Shown: positions 34,404 through 44,669 of the stretch, in pieces
Numbering within the stretch: position 1 is the first letter of the stretch
Layout of the letters: every line of letters starts with the position of its first letter
Source of the DNA: an uncultured Pelagibacteraceae bacterium
GTDB taxonomy: Bacteria > Pseudomonadota > Alphaproteobacteria > Pelagibacterales > Pelagibacteraceae
Length of the DNA: 56,815 nt
NCBI GenBank assembly: GCA_902579115.1
Contig: CACHFP010000006.1
Span: 1-56,815 of the forward strand
Reading direction: 5' to 3'
Translations under genes and position numbers: made by a program
Notes under the pieces: model-generated
What the model saw: the letters and a program-made list of their open reading frames with translations, nothing else
What the model was told of the DNA's origin: nothing
Databases searched by the model: none

Positions 34404-35141
34404 TCATTTTTTTTTTATAAAACAAATATCAGAGTCAGATAAATTTCCTTTGTAAACATCAACAGCCGCAACAGACTTTATTAAGAAAGATTGATCATTG
34501 GCAGTTAAACAACTTGAATTAAAAAATTCTTTTTTTTTTAGTTTTTTTATTAGTTCATCAACTAAAATATCATCTATATCTTTATTATATTCATAATAAT
34601 TTGGGTGTTTAAAATCCTCTATAACGTAAGTACCGTTTTTATCTAAATGTTTAAACAAACAGCCTAAACTGTAAAGTATGTCACTTAAATAATGGGAACC
34701 ATCGTCAATTATTATATCGAATGACTCAAAATTCTCTCTACTAAATATATTTGCTAATATTTTTTTTAGTTTTTTTTTATTTTTAATATCTATGCCATAG
34801 ACACTGATTTGTTTAGAGGTAAATTTAAAATTTGATATATTTATATCAAAACAAAAAATTTTAGATTTTGGAAAGTATTTTGCAAATGCGGCTGCTGAAG
34901 CACCTGCATAAGATCCTATTTCTAAAATATTAATTTTTTTATCTCTAAGATTTTCAAAATGTTTTACATAGATATCTGAAAATCCATGGCCTATGTTTTG
35001 ATCAAAATTATTGGCTTTATCACTACCGTAAAAGTTGAACAAAAAATCTAATGATTTATCTCTAAAAAGATTATCGTCGATAGAGATTTTTTTTTTAAAT
35101 TTATAAATAAGGTTTCTTTTAAATAAACTAAAAAAGTTCAA
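34404..35141 (-). CDS. Class I SAM-dependent methyltransferase
   Basis: 245 aa. Rossmann motif I NILEIGSYAGASAAAFAKYF (about residues 76-95), FDIIIDDGSH (motif IV-like, with the metal-binding-type DDGSH) and a central YVIEDF. This resembles the TylF/CmcI-type O-methyltransferases of polysaccharide or natural-product modification; the substrate is not known. It follows rpsD with no gap, but is probably unrelated in function. Confidence 0.7.
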   Translation of the reverse strand: MNFFSLFKRNLIYKFKKKISIDDNLFRDKSLDFLFNFYGSDKANNFDQNIGHGFSDIYVKHFENLRDKKINILEIGSYAGASAAAFAKYFPKSKIFCFDINISNFKFTSKQISVYGIDIKNKKKLKKILANIFSRENFESFDIIIDDGSHYLSDILYSLGCLFKHLDKNGTYVIEDFKHPNYYEYNKDIDDILVDELIKKLKKKEFFNSSCLTANDQSFLIKSVAAVDVYKGNLSDSDICFIKKK

Positions 35142-35759
35142 TTATCTAGAATAATATTCAATTACTAAGTTTGGCTCCATGACTACTGGAAATGGTACTT
35201 CTGAAAATTTTGGAACTCTAATTAATTTAGCTGTCTTATTTTTATTATCCATTTGAATATATTCTGGAACATCCCTCTCTTTACTTTGCAAAGATCCTTC
35301 AAGCGAAATTAATTTTTTTGATTTCTCTCTTACTTCAATTAAATCTGTATTTTTAACAACATAACTAGAAATATTTACTCTTTTTTTATTCACCTTGATG
35401 TGACCATGGTTTATCAGTTGTCTAGCTGAGAAAACTGTAGGGGCGAATTTAGCTCTGTATATAATTGTATCTAATCTGCTTTCTAATAAAGCGATAAGAT
35501 TTTCAGTAGTATCACCTTTTTTTGAAAGCGCTTTTCTATAAATATTTCTAAATTGTCTTTCATTTATATTACCGTAATATGCTTTTAATTTTTGTTTAGC
35601 CTGCAATTGGATTCCGTAATCAGTTGGTTTTCCTTTTTTATTCTGTCCATGTTGACCAGGAGGGTATGCTCTTGAGTTAAACGGACTTTTTGGTCTTCCC
35701 CAAATGTTAGCTTTTAACCTTCTATCTACTTTATGTTTAGATTTAAGTCTTTTTGTCAT
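35142..35759 (-). CDS. rpsD: 30S ribosomal protein S4
   Basis: Primary 16S-binding protein that starts 30S body assembly. 205 aa: N-terminal [19 protein letters not shown], then the S4 RNA-binding domain ([35 protein letters not shown]). Away from the main ribosomal operons, as in other alphaproteobacteria. 49 bases separate it from the TrmJ-type gene. Confidence 0.97.
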   Translation of the reverse strand: MTKRLKSKHKVDRRLKANIWGRPKSPFNSRAYPPGQHGQNKKGKPTDYGIQLQAKQKLKAYYGNINERQFRNIYRKALSKKGDTTENLIALLESRLDTIIYRAKFAPTVFSARQLINHGHIKVNKKRVNISSYVVKNTDLIEVREKSKKLISLEGSLQSKERDVPEYIQMDNKNKTAKLIRVPKFSEVPFPVVMEPNLVIEYYSR

Positions 35760-35808
35760 TATTTGATCATGTGTTTATAAGGTTTCATATTTATTTGTCA
35801 ATTACGGT

Positions 35809-36528
35809 TTAATGTTTATTTTTGCTCAATGCGGTAACAATACTAGCTAAAATCCTTAATTCTTTATCATTAGGCTCAAATCTGTAAAACAAATTATTGA
35901 TATTCAGTATCATTGACTGTTTTTTTTCTTTTGGAACAAAAAAATCTTTTGTTTCAAGTAATTTTATTAAATGTTTTAGAGCTAAATTAATTTTAGATTT
36001 TGAAGATATTTTAATATTTTTTCCCTCTTTTTTAAAAAGTTTTTTATTTAAAAGTTTAAAGATTTCAAAACAAATAAGCGTCACAGAATGAGACAAATTT
36101 ATAGATTTAAAATTATTTACTGTAGGTATTTGTAATATAAAGTTTGAGAGAGAAAGATCTTGATTTGAAAGTCCAGATGCTTCAGGGCCAAACATTAAAC
36201 CAATACGCTTTTTTTTATAAGTTGCTAAAATTTTGGAAAAATCTCTAATTGTTAAATGTTTTTTATTAATATCTCTTTTCCTTGCACTAAGAGAAATTAC
36301 AATATCAAACTCTCCTATTGCTTCCGCTGTAGTTTTAAATACTTTAGTATTATTTATAATATCATATGCCCCTACTGAAGTAACTTTTGCTTTGTGATTT
36401 GGAAATGAGAATTTTGGAGAAACAATATTCAGTTTATTAAAACCAAAATTTTTCATTGAACGTGCACAGGCACCAATATTTTCTCCTAATTGTGGTTTAA
36501 TTAGTATAAACCCAAATTTATTTTTCAT
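35809..36528 (-). CDS. TrmJ-type tRNA 2'-O-methyltransferase
   Basis: 239 aa SPOUT methylase of the TrmH group 1 (TrmJ/LasT) subfamily: LIKPQLGENIGACARSMKNFG (motif 1), LMFGPEASGLSNQDL (motif 2) and INLSHSVTLICFEIF (motif 3). TrmJ methylates position 32 of tRNAs. It overlaps the cimA 3' end by 11 bases. Confidence 0.85.
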   Translation of the reverse strand: MKNKFGFILIKPQLGENIGACARSMKNFGFNKLNIVSPKFSFPNHKAKVTSVGAYDIINNTKVFKTTAEAIGEFDIVISLSARKRDINKKHLTIRDFSKILATYKKKRIGLMFGPEASGLSNQDLSLSNFILQIPTVNNFKSINLSHSVTLICFEIFKLLNKKLFKKEGKNIKISSKSKINLALKHLIKLLETKDFFVPKEKKQSMILNINNLFYRFEPNDKELRILASIVTALSKNKH

Positions 36529-38122
36529 TTAAATTAGCGGGGGCTTTTTCCTTGTAGAGCTTATAATCTAAACTATCAATTAATGCTTGAAAAGAGGCCT
36601 CAATGATATTAGGGGAAACACCTACTGTGAACCAACTAATTCCTTTTTTATCAGTGCTTTCAATGAGTACTCTTGTTGTTGCCTCTGTGCCTGTATTTAA
36701 AATTCTTACCTTATAATCAAGAAGTTTCAAATCTGAGAAGAAATTATAATATTTTGTGACTTTTTTAAAATTAGATCTAATAGCATTATCTAATGCATTA
36801 ACAGGTCCGTTTCCTTCACCGTGACATTCGATTTCTTTTCCATCTATTAAAAAAATAACCTTCGCCTTAGTTAAAATCTTGTCAGATTTTGAAACATTTA
36901 CGTCATAACTTTTCACTTTTAAATATTCAGGAACTTTTCCTAAAAGTCTATTCGCTAATAATTCAAAAGAAGCATCGGCTCCATCGTACGAATAGCCGCT
37001 AAATTCTCTATCTTTAACCTTATCTAAAATTTTTTGAACTTTAGGATCGTTAGAATCAATTTTAACACCATAATTTTCAAGTCTAGATAATATATTAGAG
37101 CGTCCAGACTGATTTGAGACAATAATATTTCTGTGATTACCAATTAATTCAGGATTAATATGTTCGTAAGTTTTTGGATCTTTTTTAACAGCTGAAACAT
37201 GTAATCCCCCTTTATGTGAAAAGGCAGATGCGCCTACGTAAGCCATATTTTTATTCGGTTTTCTATTTAATATTTCATCAAGTAATCTTGAACATTCAGT
37301 CAAAGAAGATAGCTTCTCCTTTTTTATATTTATTTCATATTTTTCGCTAAATGATTTTTTTAAACACAGACTGGGTATTATCGACATCAAATTTGCATTT
37401 CCACATCTTTCTCCTAGTCCATTTATTGTTCCTTGAACTTGTCTTACCCCGCTTTCGATTGCAGCTAAAGAATTGGCCACTGCATTTTCTGTATCATTAT
37501 GTGCATGTATTCCTAAATTTTTGCCAGGGATAACTTTTATTACTTTTGAAACAATTTCTCTTACTTCGTTTGGTAGTGTGCCTCCATTCGTATCACATAA
37601 AACTACCCATCTCGCTCCATTGTCATACGCTTGTTTTAAACAATTCAACGCATAATCTGGATTAGCTTTAAAACCATCAAAAAAATGCTCAGCATCAAAT
37701 AAAAATTCTTTATTGTTCTTCACAAAATGTTTAGTTGTCTCTCTTATATTTTCCAAGTTTTCTTCATTCTTTATTCCTAAAGCAACTTTGACGTGAAAAT
37801 CCCACGATTTACCAACTACACAAACCGCTGGTGTATTAGCATTAATTAGTGATGCCAAACCCGGATCATTATCAGCGCTTCTACCAGTTTTTTTTGTCAT
37901 ACCAAAAGCAGTAAATGATGATCGATCAATTTTTGGAGGATTAGAAAAAAATTTTGTATCAATTGGGTTTGCTCCAGGCCAACCACCTTCAATATAATCA
38001 ACTCCTATATTAGATAAAACTGAGGCTATTTTGTTTTTATCTTCTATCGAGAAATCTACTCCCTCGGTTTGAGCGCCATCTCTTAAAGTTGTATCAAAAA
38101 TGTATATTTTCTCTTTTTTCAT
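36518..38122 (-). CDS. cimA: (R)-citramalate synthase
   Basis: Condenses pyruvate and acetyl-CoA to citramalate, a threonine-independent route to 2-ketobutyrate and isoleucine. 534 aa from the ATG at 38122 (MKKEKIYIFDTTLRDGAQTEG), chosen because it overlaps the cysS stop as ATGA; an ATG at 38134 adds four residues. DTTLRDG, GIHAHNDTENAVANS (HxH metal motif) and a C-terminal LeuA dimerisation domain. Alternative: 2-isopropylmalate synthase, but the QTEGVDFSIEDK and GGWPGANPID segments fit CimA better. Confidence 0.88.
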   Translation of the reverse strand: MKKEKIYIFDTTLRDGAQTEGVDFSIEDKNKIASVLSNIGVDYIEGGWPGANPIDTKFFSNPPKIDRSSFTAFGMTKKTGRSADNDPGLASLINANTPAVCVVGKSWDFHVKVALGIKNEENLENIRETTKHFVKNNKEFLFDAEHFFDGFKANPDYALNCLKQAYDNGARWVVLCDTNGGTLPNEVREIVSKVIKVIPGKNLGIHAHNDTENAVANSLAAIESGVRQVQGTINGLGERCGNANLMSIIPSLCLKKSFSEKYEINIKKEKLSSLTECSRLLDEILNRKPNKNMAYVGASAFSHKGGLHVSAVKKDPKTYEHINPELIGNHRNIIVSNQSGRSNILSRLENYGVKIDSNDPKVQKILDKVKDREFSGYSYDGADASFELLANRLLGKVPEYLKVKSYDVNVSKSDKILTKAKVIFLIDGKEIECHGEGNGPVNALDNAIRSNFKKVTKYYNFFSDLKLLDYKVRILNTGTEATTRVLIESTDKKGISWFTVGVSPNIIEASFQALIDSLDYKLYKEKAPANLNEK

Positions 38123-39465
38123 TTTACTTTCCAAATAGTTTTTCCTTTTTGATCTTCAATCGAAATTCCTTTTGATATTAGCTCGTCTCTTATTTTATCG
38201 GCAAGCGCAAAGTCACCATTTATTTTAGCTTTTAATCTCTCCTCAATTTTATTATTAATATAACTCTCAGATACACCAATTTTAGTCTTTTTTGAACTTT
38301 CCCAATCCTTTTTTGTGACATTAAATAACCCTAAAAACTTACAGGCTTGATTAAATTTAATCTTTTTTTCTTTATCACCTTTACTAGCAGCATTATAAAA
38401 TTCATGTATTTTAGCAATAAAACCAGGTGTATTTAAATCATCTAATAAAGTTTCATCTATTTCTGAAAGATCTTTATTTTCATCTAAAAAAAGATCGTAC
38501 CACTTATTCAATATTGTTTTTTGGTTTTCTAAAAGCTTGTCATTCCAGTCAAGAGGTTGACTATAATGCGCGCTTAATAGTGCCAACCTTACAACTTGTC
38601 CAGAATATTTTTTTACAGCCTCTGAAATAGATATTATATTTCCTAATGACTTTGACATTTTTTCTTTATTAATTGTAACAAAACCATTGTGAACCCAATA
38701 ATTTGCAAATTTTTTAGTATTATTGTTACTACATGATTGAGCTATCTCATTTTCATGATGTGGAAAAACTAGATCAAGACCTCCACCATGTATATCAAAA
38801 TTTTTTCCTAAATATTTTTCACTCATTACCGAACACTCGAGATGCCAACCAGGTCTACCTTTGCTCCAAGGCGACTCCCATCCAGGTTCTTTTTCTTTTG
38901 AAGGCTTCCAAAGGACAAAATCCATTGGATTTTTTTTGAGCTCAGAAATTTCTACCCTGCTTCCAGCTTTAAGATCATCTAAATTTTTATTAGATAATTT
39001 TCCGTATTCTTTATAAGAATTAACTTCAAAATATACGTGACCATCTTTTTCATATGCATATCCTTTTTTAATTAATGATTGAGTCATATCAATCATGCCT
39101 TGAATATGCTCAGTAGCTTTAGGCTCCATTGATGGTTTCAAACAATTAAGACTTTCACAGTTTTCATGAAAAATTTTTGTAATCTTATTTGTAATTTCAT
39201 CAATACTTTTCTTATTTTTTAATGATGCTTCGATTATCTTATCATCAACATCAGTAATATTTCTTACATAAATAACGTTTGAGTCATAAAGAACTTTTAA
39301 AACTCTAAACAAGACATCAAAAACTACTAAACTTCTTGCATTACCTACATGAGGACTGTCATAAACTGTTGGTCCGCAAGCGTATAATGAAATTTTTTTT
39401 GGATTTAAAGGTTTAAATACTTCTTTTTTTCGTGAAAATGAATTAGTTAATCGAAGGTTACTCAT
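38119..39465 (-). CDS. cysS: Cysteinyl-tRNA synthetase
   Basis: 448 aa class I synthetase. CGPTVYDSPHVGNAR (zinc Cys plus HIGH-type HVGN), GRPGWHLECSVM and HHENEIAQS (zinc ligands) and KEKMSKSLGN (KMSKS loop). Its start overlaps the nadE 3' end by eight bases; a nadE-cysS-cimA-trmJ-type operon is suggested. Confidence 0.97.
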   Translation of the reverse strand: MSNLRLTNSFSRKKEVFKPLNPKKISLYACGPTVYDSPHVGNARSLVVFDVLFRVLKVLYDSNVIYVRNITDVDDKIIEASLKNKKSIDEITNKITKIFHENCESLNCLKPSMEPKATEHIQGMIDMTQSLIKKGYAYEKDGHVYFEVNSYKEYGKLSNKNLDDLKAGSRVEISELKKNPMDFVLWKPSKEKEPGWESPWSKGRPGWHLECSVMSEKYLGKNFDIHGGGLDLVFPHHENEIAQSCSNNNTKKFANYWVHNGFVTINKEKMSKSLGNIISISEAVKKYSGQVVRLALLSAHYSQPLDWNDKLLENQKTILNKWYDLFLDENKDLSEIDETLLDDLNTPGFIAKIHEFYNAASKGDKEKKIKFNQACKFLGLFNVTKKDWESSKKTKIGVSESYINNKIEERLKAKINGDFALADKIRDELISKGISIEDQKGKTIWKVK

Positions 39466-40195
39466 TAAATTTGCAAACTGGGATCGGGTTCATTTTATGT
39501 AAATTTTTTTCTCTTATCTCTAAATATTTTTTATAATTAGGATCATTTTTATCTTGCATAGCTTTTTCTAAATCTTCGTAGCTCATTCCAAGTTGTTGAA
39601 CATCATTTCTGCCGTCATCCCACAAGCCATCAGTCGGTGAAGTATTAACAATCTCCTCAGATACTCCAAGATATTTTCCTAATTCCCAAACTTGAGTCTT
39701 AGTACAGTCAGCTATGGGTGAAATATCTACTCCTCCATCACCATATTTAGTATAAAATCCAACGCCAAAATCCTCAACCTTATTTCCCGTTCCAACTACT
39801 ATTCCATTATTAGCTGCAGCAACTTGGTATAAAGAAGCCATTCTAAGTCTTGCTCTTGAATTAGCGTATCCATGTTCATTATCAAATTTATTTAAAACTT
39901 GAGTAAAAGAGGTAAAAATTTTATCCATCTCTAATAAATGGTGATCTACGTTTTTGAACTTTTGTTTAAGCCATTTCGCATGTAGCAAGCTTAAATCGTG
40001 TTGAGACTTAATTTGCTTTATCGGCATTGTTAACACAATTGTTTTTCTTCCCGTATTTGCGCACAATGTACTAACTACAGAAGAATCTATACCTCCTGAA
40101 ATACCAACAACTAAAGCTTTAGGCTTATAGGCTGCTGACTCACAATATTCATTTATCCAGTTCGTTATAAATTCAGCTCTATTTTTTACATCCAT
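39458..40195 (-). CDS. nadE: NH3-dependent NAD synthetase
   Basis: Final step of NAD synthesis. 245 aa with the ATP-pyrophosphatase P-loop VGISGGIDSSVV, GTGNKVEDFGVGFYTKYGDGG and PTDGLW motifs. No glutaminase domain, so ammonia is needed. nadK lies elsewhere in the window. An SD-like AGAGAGGAAGG precedes the ATG. Confidence 0.93.
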   Translation of the reverse strand: MDVKNRAEFITNWINEYCESAAYKPKALVVGISGGIDSSVVSTLCANTGRKTIVLTMPIKQIKSQHDLSLLHAKWLKQKFKNVDHHLLEMDKIFTSFTQVLNKFDNEHGYANSRARLRMASLYQVAAANNGIVVGTGNKVEDFGVGFYTKYGDGGVDISPIADCTKTQVWELGKYLGVSEEIVNTSPTDGLWDDGRNDVQQLGMSYEDLEKAMQDKNDPNYKKYLEIREKNLHKMNPIPVCKFNE

Positions 40196-40225
40196 AATTA
40201 ATACCTTCCTCTCTTTTAAGGTTTG

Positions 40226-40254
40226 GTCTTAATAATTACAATAATTATTAAGAC
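40226..40254 (-). terminator. 13-bp perfect hairpin after the DAHP synthase stop
   Basis: GTCTTAATAATTA and its exact complement (40226-40238 and 40242-40254) enclose a three-base loop; the stem overlaps the DAHP synthase stop codon. No T-run follows toward nadE. Possible partial terminator or 3' stabiliser. Confidence 0.5.
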
Positions 40255-41630
40255 GCGGCTTGAATAATTTTATTTGATATCTTTGAATTTTTCTTGATTT
40301 CTTCAGATATTAAGAATGCTAGCTCTAAAGCTTGATTAGCATTTAGCCTTGGATCACAATGTGTCCTATATCTATTCGATAAATCGTTCTCAGAGATTTT
40401 TTGAGCTCCCCCTGTACATTCGGTCACATCTTGACCAGTCATTTCTATATGAAGACCTCCAGCATATGTGCCCTCTGTTTGATGAACCGCAAAAAAATTC
40501 TTTACTTCTTTTACTACGCTGTCAAAAGTTCTGGTTTTAAATCCTGTTGCTGCTTTTATAGTATTTCCGTGCATAGGATCACAAGACCATACAACATTAA
40601 GTCCCTCTTTTTTAACGGTTTTAATAAGACTAGGTAAAAATTTTTCAACATTATCTGCGCCAAATCTTGAAATTAAAGTCATTCTTCCAGGCTCATTGTC
40701 AGGATTCAAAATATTACAAAGTTTGATTAATTCATCGGGTTTTAAACTCGGACCGCATTTAAGACCTATCGGATTTTTTATACCTCTGCAAAATTCAACA
40801 TGAGCTCCATCGATTTGACGAGTTCTATCTCCAATCCACACAAAATGAGCCGAAGTGTCATGATACTCTCCTGTTGTGGAGTCAACTCTTGTCATACACT
40901 CTTCAAAAGGTAATAATAAGGCTTCATGTGATGTATAAAAATTCACCGTTCTTAACCTACGATTGTTGTCTGAATTGATACCACAAGCTTCCATGAAAGC
41001 TAAAGCATCGCTAATTTTGTCTTCAATTTCTTTATATTTTCCTTTGGTCTTATCTTTTATGAAACCTAAATTCCAAAGATGAACCTGTCTTAGATCAGCA
41101 AATCCTCCTTGTGAAAATGCTCTCAATAAGTTTAATGTAGAGGCAGATTGTGAGTAAGCTCTAAATAATCTTTTAGGATCTGGAATTCTAGCTTTTTCAC
41201 TAAACTCCATCCCGTTAATATTATCTCCTAAATAACTTGGAAGTTCTTTTCCATCTTTTTTTTCAGTAGGTGCGCTTCTTGGTTTTGAAAATTGTCCAGC
41301 TATTCTACCTACTTTTACGACTGGCACTGAAGCTGATGCTGTCAAAACTAGTGACATTTGTAAAATTACTTTAAAAGTATCTCTTATGTTGTCTGGGTGA
41401 AATTCTGCAAAACTTTCAGCGCAGTCTCCACCTTGTAATAAAAAAGCCTCACCTTTTACTACGCTAGCTAAAGCTTTTTTCAAAGATCTAGACTCACCTG
41501 CAAATACTAATGGTGGATATTTTTTTATTTTACTTAAGACTAAATCAAGTTCATCTTTATCCTGGTAAACAGGTAAATGTTTAGCAGCAAATTTTGTCCA
41601 GCTATTTAAGTTCCATTTTTTCATATTCAA
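40248..41630 (-). CDS. Class II 3-deoxy-7-phosphoheptulonate (DAHP) synthase
   Basis: First enzyme of the shikimate pathway, condensing PEP and erythrose-4-phosphate. 460 aa, plant/class II type: [51 protein letters not shown], and the C-terminal HxE and metal site [15 protein letters not shown]. Two ATGs (41630, 41624) are possible starts. Confidence 0.93.
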   Translation of the reverse strand: MNMKKWNLNSWTKFAAKHLPVYQDKDELDLVLSKIKKYPPLVFAGESRSLKKALASVVKGEAFLLQGGDCAESFAEFHPDNIRDTFKVILQMSLVLTASASVPVVKVGRIAGQFSKPRSAPTEKKDGKELPSYLGDNINGMEFSEKARIPDPKRLFRAYSQSASTLNLLRAFSQGGFADLRQVHLWNLGFIKDKTKGKYKEIEDKISDALAFMEACGINSDNNRRLRTVNFYTSHEALLLPFEECMTRVDSTTGEYHDTSAHFVWIGDRTRQIDGAHVEFCRGIKNPIGLKCGPSLKPDELIKLCNILNPDNEPGRMTLISRFGADNVEKFLPSLIKTVKKEGLNVVWSCDPMHGNTIKAATGFKTRTFDSVVKEVKNFFAVHQTEGTYAGGLHIEMTGQDVTECTGGAQKISENDLSNRYRTHCDPRLNANQALELAFLISEEIKKNSKISNKIIQAAS

Positions 41631-41707
41631 CTTATGGTATATATATATTGCAATTGTAAATTTTCCAAGCGAGAATGTTGTTTTTTAAGTCTAAAAAACC
41701 CAATAAA

Positions 41708-42121
41708 TCAAAATTTTTGAACTTTTTTATTCAAAGAAATTAAAATCGTTTCAATCTTTAACTTTGGATGTTTTTTTCTTAGAGATTTTTTAATTTTTTT
41801 AAATGAGGCTTTATGGATTTGAGTCTCATTAAATTTGTCAAATTTCTTCTTGCCATTTAAAATTTTTGCTGCGCCACAGTCTTGATGATTGATAACAATT
41901 AATTTTTTGATACCATGTAGTTTTATTGAAGTATCAAGGTTATCCCAAAAAGTTTGGTGCCATTTTTTAAATCTCGATGCTGTAACTCCTATTCCTGATC
42001 CTGCGATAGAAAATAAACTGTATTGGCCTCTTAACTTTTTTTTTTTTAAATAGTTAAAAATAATTGGTTGAAATCTTGGATCTATACAAGACAAAATCAT
42101 CGCTTTATATGTGGTAAACAT
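41708..42121 (-). CDS. Small beta-carbonic-anhydrase-like protein
   Basis: 137 aa. The N-terminus has a C-x-D-x-R motif (SCIDPRF) and later HQDCGA, which together match the Cys/Asp-Arg and His/Cys zinc site of beta-carbonic anhydrases. At 137 aa it is well short of typical enzymes (about 200 aa), missing much of the C-terminal helix region. It may be a reduced CA or a zinc protein without hydratase activity. Two bases separate it from glmS. Confidence 0.6.
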   Translation of the reverse strand: MFTTYKAMILSCIDPRFQPIIFNYLKKKKLRGQYSLFSIAGSGIGVTASRFKKWHQTFWDNLDTSIKLHGIKKLIVINHQDCGAAKILNGKKKFDKFNETQIHKASFKKIKKSLRKKHPKLKIETILISLNKKVQKF

Positions 42122-42123
42122 AT

Positions 42124-43941
42124 TTATTCTACTGTAACTGACTTTGCTAAATTTCTTGGTTTGTCAATATCACAATTTTTTAATAATGCTACATGGTATG
42201 CTAATAATTGTAATGGAACAGCTAAAAGAATTGGTGTTAAAGTATCATCTATGTAAGGGACTCTTAATCCAAACCTTATATTTTCACTTATAGAAACTTT
42301 TTTATTATTAGTAATTAAAAAAATTTTTCCTCCTCTTGAAATTACTTCCTGCATATTTGAAAGTGTTTTTTCATAATATTTATCTTTAGGGGCAATAACT
42401 ATTACTGGTAAACCCTCTTCAATTAAAGCTAATGGTCCATGCTTCATCTCTCCTGCGGGATAGCCTTCAGCATGTAAATAAGATAGTTCTTTTAATTTAA
42501 GTGCTCCTTCTAACGCTATTGGGAAAGAACTTCCTCTGCCTAAAAACATAGATCCTCGAGCTTCTAAAAACTCTTTAGCCATTAATTGAATATTTGTCTC
42601 TAAATTTAGAGTTTTTTTAATAGCTTCTGGCAATTTTTTTAAATTTTCAATACTTTGATGATATGTCTTTTTGTCTATCTCATTCCTTGCTGAAGAAAGT
42701 TTTAAACAAGAGATATATAGTACAATTAACTGACCTAAAAATGCTTTAGTTGATGCAACTCCAATCTCTGGACCAGCATGAATTGGCAAGACCCAATCAG
42801 AATTTCTTGCAATAGTGCTTTCTACGACATTTACTACTGAACAAGTTTTAACTCTATTTTTTTTACAAATTTCTAATGCGGCCGCAGTATCAGCAGTTTC
42901 TCCAGATTGTGAGACAAAAATATATAAGTTATTATTATCGAATTTTACATTTCTATATCTAAATTCAGATGCAATATCTATTTCAATATCAATTTGAGTA
43001 AGTTCCTCAAACCAATATTTTGCAACTAAACAAGAGTGGTAAGCTGTTCCACACCCAATTAGAATTATTTTATTTATTTTTTTTGGATCGATAGGAAAGT
43101 TATAAATATTTATATCTTTTTTTAAACTATCAATGTATTCGCTTACACATTTTTTTGCTGTAGTTGGTTGTTCAAAAATCTCCTTGGACATAAAGTTTTT
43201 GTAGTCACCTTTGTCAGAAACATTTTCATCATCTGATACAGTATGTATTTTTTTGTTTATCTTATTTTTCTTTACATTATAAAAACTCACATTATTTTTA
43301 GTCAAAACACATAACTCGCCATCATCTAAATATGAAATTTTATTTGTCATAGATTTTAGAGCGTAAGAGTCTGAACCTAGATAATTTTCCTCATTGGAGT
43401 AACCGACAGCTAACGGGCTGCCTCGCCTAGCTCCAATAATTATATCTGAAAAATTTTTAAAAATAATTCCTAAAGCAAAACTTCCTTTTAATTTACTCAA
43501 AGTTTTAAAAACAGAATCAAGTGGATCAGTATTTTTTAAGGACTCAGTTAAAAGCATTGTAATTACTTCAGTATCAGTTTGCGATTTAAATATATATCCT
43601 TTAGTTTCTAATTCTTTTTTAAGATCATCAGAATTTTCAATAATTCCATTATGAACAACAGAGACGTTTTCAGTAGAATGTGGGTGGGCATTCACAGTAT
43701 TTGGAATGCCATGAGTAGCCCATCGTACATGTCCAATACCAATATTTCCATTTGAAGGTGACTTTAGAAGTAATTTTTCCAATTCGTCTACTCTCCCTGA
43801 ACATTTTTTTTCATCAATTGAATTATCTTTAAGAGTGGCTATTCCGGCAGAATCATACCCTCTATATTCTAACTTTTTTAATGAATTTATTATATTAATA
43901 GAAACTGGTTTATTACTTGCGATTCCAATAATTCCACACAT
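42124..43941 (-). CDS. glmS: Glutamine-fructose-6-phosphate aminotransferase
   Basis: Makes glucosamine-6-phosphate for cell wall and LPS. 605 aa: nucleophile Cys2 in MCGIIGIAS, HVRWATHG of the glutaminase domain, then two SIS domains (GCGTAYHSC, SQSGETADT) and C-terminal KPRNLAKSVTVE. It overlaps the upstream acetyltransferase gene by one base. Confidence 0.97.
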   Translation of the reverse strand: MCGIIGIASNKPVSINIINSLKKLEYRGYDSAGIATLKDNSIDEKKCSGRVDELEKLLLKSPSNGNIGIGHVRWATHGIPNTVNAHPHSTENVSVVHNGIIENSDDLKKELETKGYIFKSQTDTEVITMLLTESLKNTDPLDSVFKTLSKLKGSFALGIIFKNFSDIIIGARRGSPLAVGYSNEENYLGSDSYALKSMTNKISYLDDGELCVLTKNNVSFYNVKKNKINKKIHTVSDDENVSDKGDYKNFMSKEIFEQPTTAKKCVSEYIDSLKKDINIYNFPIDPKKINKIILIGCGTAYHSCLVAKYWFEELTQIDIEIDIASEFRYRNVKFDNNNLYIFVSQSGETADTAAALEICKKNRVKTCSVVNVVESTIARNSDWVLPIHAGPEIGVASTKAFLGQLIVLYISCLKLSSARNEIDKKTYHQSIENLKKLPEAIKKTLNLETNIQLMAKEFLEARGSMFLGRGSSFPIALEGALKLKELSYLHAEGYPAGEMKHGPLALIEEGLPVIVIAPKDKYYEKTLSNMQEVISRGGKIFLITNNKKVSISENIRFGLRVPYIDDTLTPILLAVPLQLLAYHVALLKNCDIDKPRNLAKSVTVE

Positions 43942-44585
43942 TATTTTTTTTTCTTCCTTTTATAATTTTTTATTTCCAGTTGTGCAGCTCTAGTGACAGC
44001 AAGAGATTTTTTTTTGACATTTTTTGTAATTACAGATCCAGCGCCAATTATACTTCCTTTCTCTAGTTTAATGGGGGCAACTAAAGACGAGTTTGAACCA
44101 ACAAACACATTATCAGAGATAGTTGTTCGAAACTTTCTAACTCCATCATAATTGCAAGTTATAGTACCCGCGCCGATATTTGAATTTTTTCCTATTAAAG
44201 TATCGCCAATATATGAAAGATGATTAACTTTTGAATTTTTATTTATTCTTGATTTTTTGGTTTCTACAAAGTTCCCTACTTTAACGTTATCATTTAAAAT
44301 CGTTCCTTCTCGAAGTCTAGCATATGGTCCAATTTTAACATTTTTTGCGATATTACTTCCTTCAATATAAGAAAAAGATTTTATTATAGAGTTATTTCCG
44401 ATTTTCACTTTAGGGCCTATTACTACATAAGGTTCTATTGTTACATTTTTTCCAAAAAAAGTGTCCCTACTCAAAAAAATTGTTTCTGGCGCAATCAAAT
44501 TTACACCTTTTTTTAAGGCTTTATTTCTTAATAGTTCTTGAGATACTCTGTAACTATTTGATTTGCTAATTCTGCTATGATTCAT
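43941..44585 (-). CDS. Stand-alone GlmU C-terminal (glucosamine-1-phosphate N-acetyltransferase) domain
   Basis: 214 aa. The whole protein aligns by eye with the linker helix and left-handed beta-helix of GlmU: GVNLIAPETIFLSRDT, IGPYARLREGT, KVGNFVETKKS, VNHLSYIGD (catalytic-type His122) and NIGAGTITCNYDG. The roughly 230-residue uridylyltransferase domain normally fused in front is missing, and the gene starts cleanly at its own ATG with a divergent gene upstream. Together with glmS it covers part of UDP-GlcNAc synthesis; the uridylyl step must be encoded elsewhere. Confidence 0.85.
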   Translation of the reverse strand: MNHSRISKSNSYRVSQELLRNKALKKGVNLIAPETIFLSRDTFFGKNVTIEPYVVIGPKVKIGNNSIIKSFSYIEGSNIAKNVKIGPYARLREGTILNDNVKVGNFVETKKSRINKNSKVNHLSYIGDTLIGKNSNIGAGTITCNYDGVRKFRTTISDNVFVGSNSSLVAPIKLEKGSIIGAGSVITKNVKKKSLAVTRAAQLEIKNYKRKKKK

Positions 44586-44669
44586 AATTTTTATGTATTT
44601 ATATTAATACAGATGTTAAAATAACTCACAAAATATTACTTTTTAATACTCCAAAAAAAATCATTAAAA

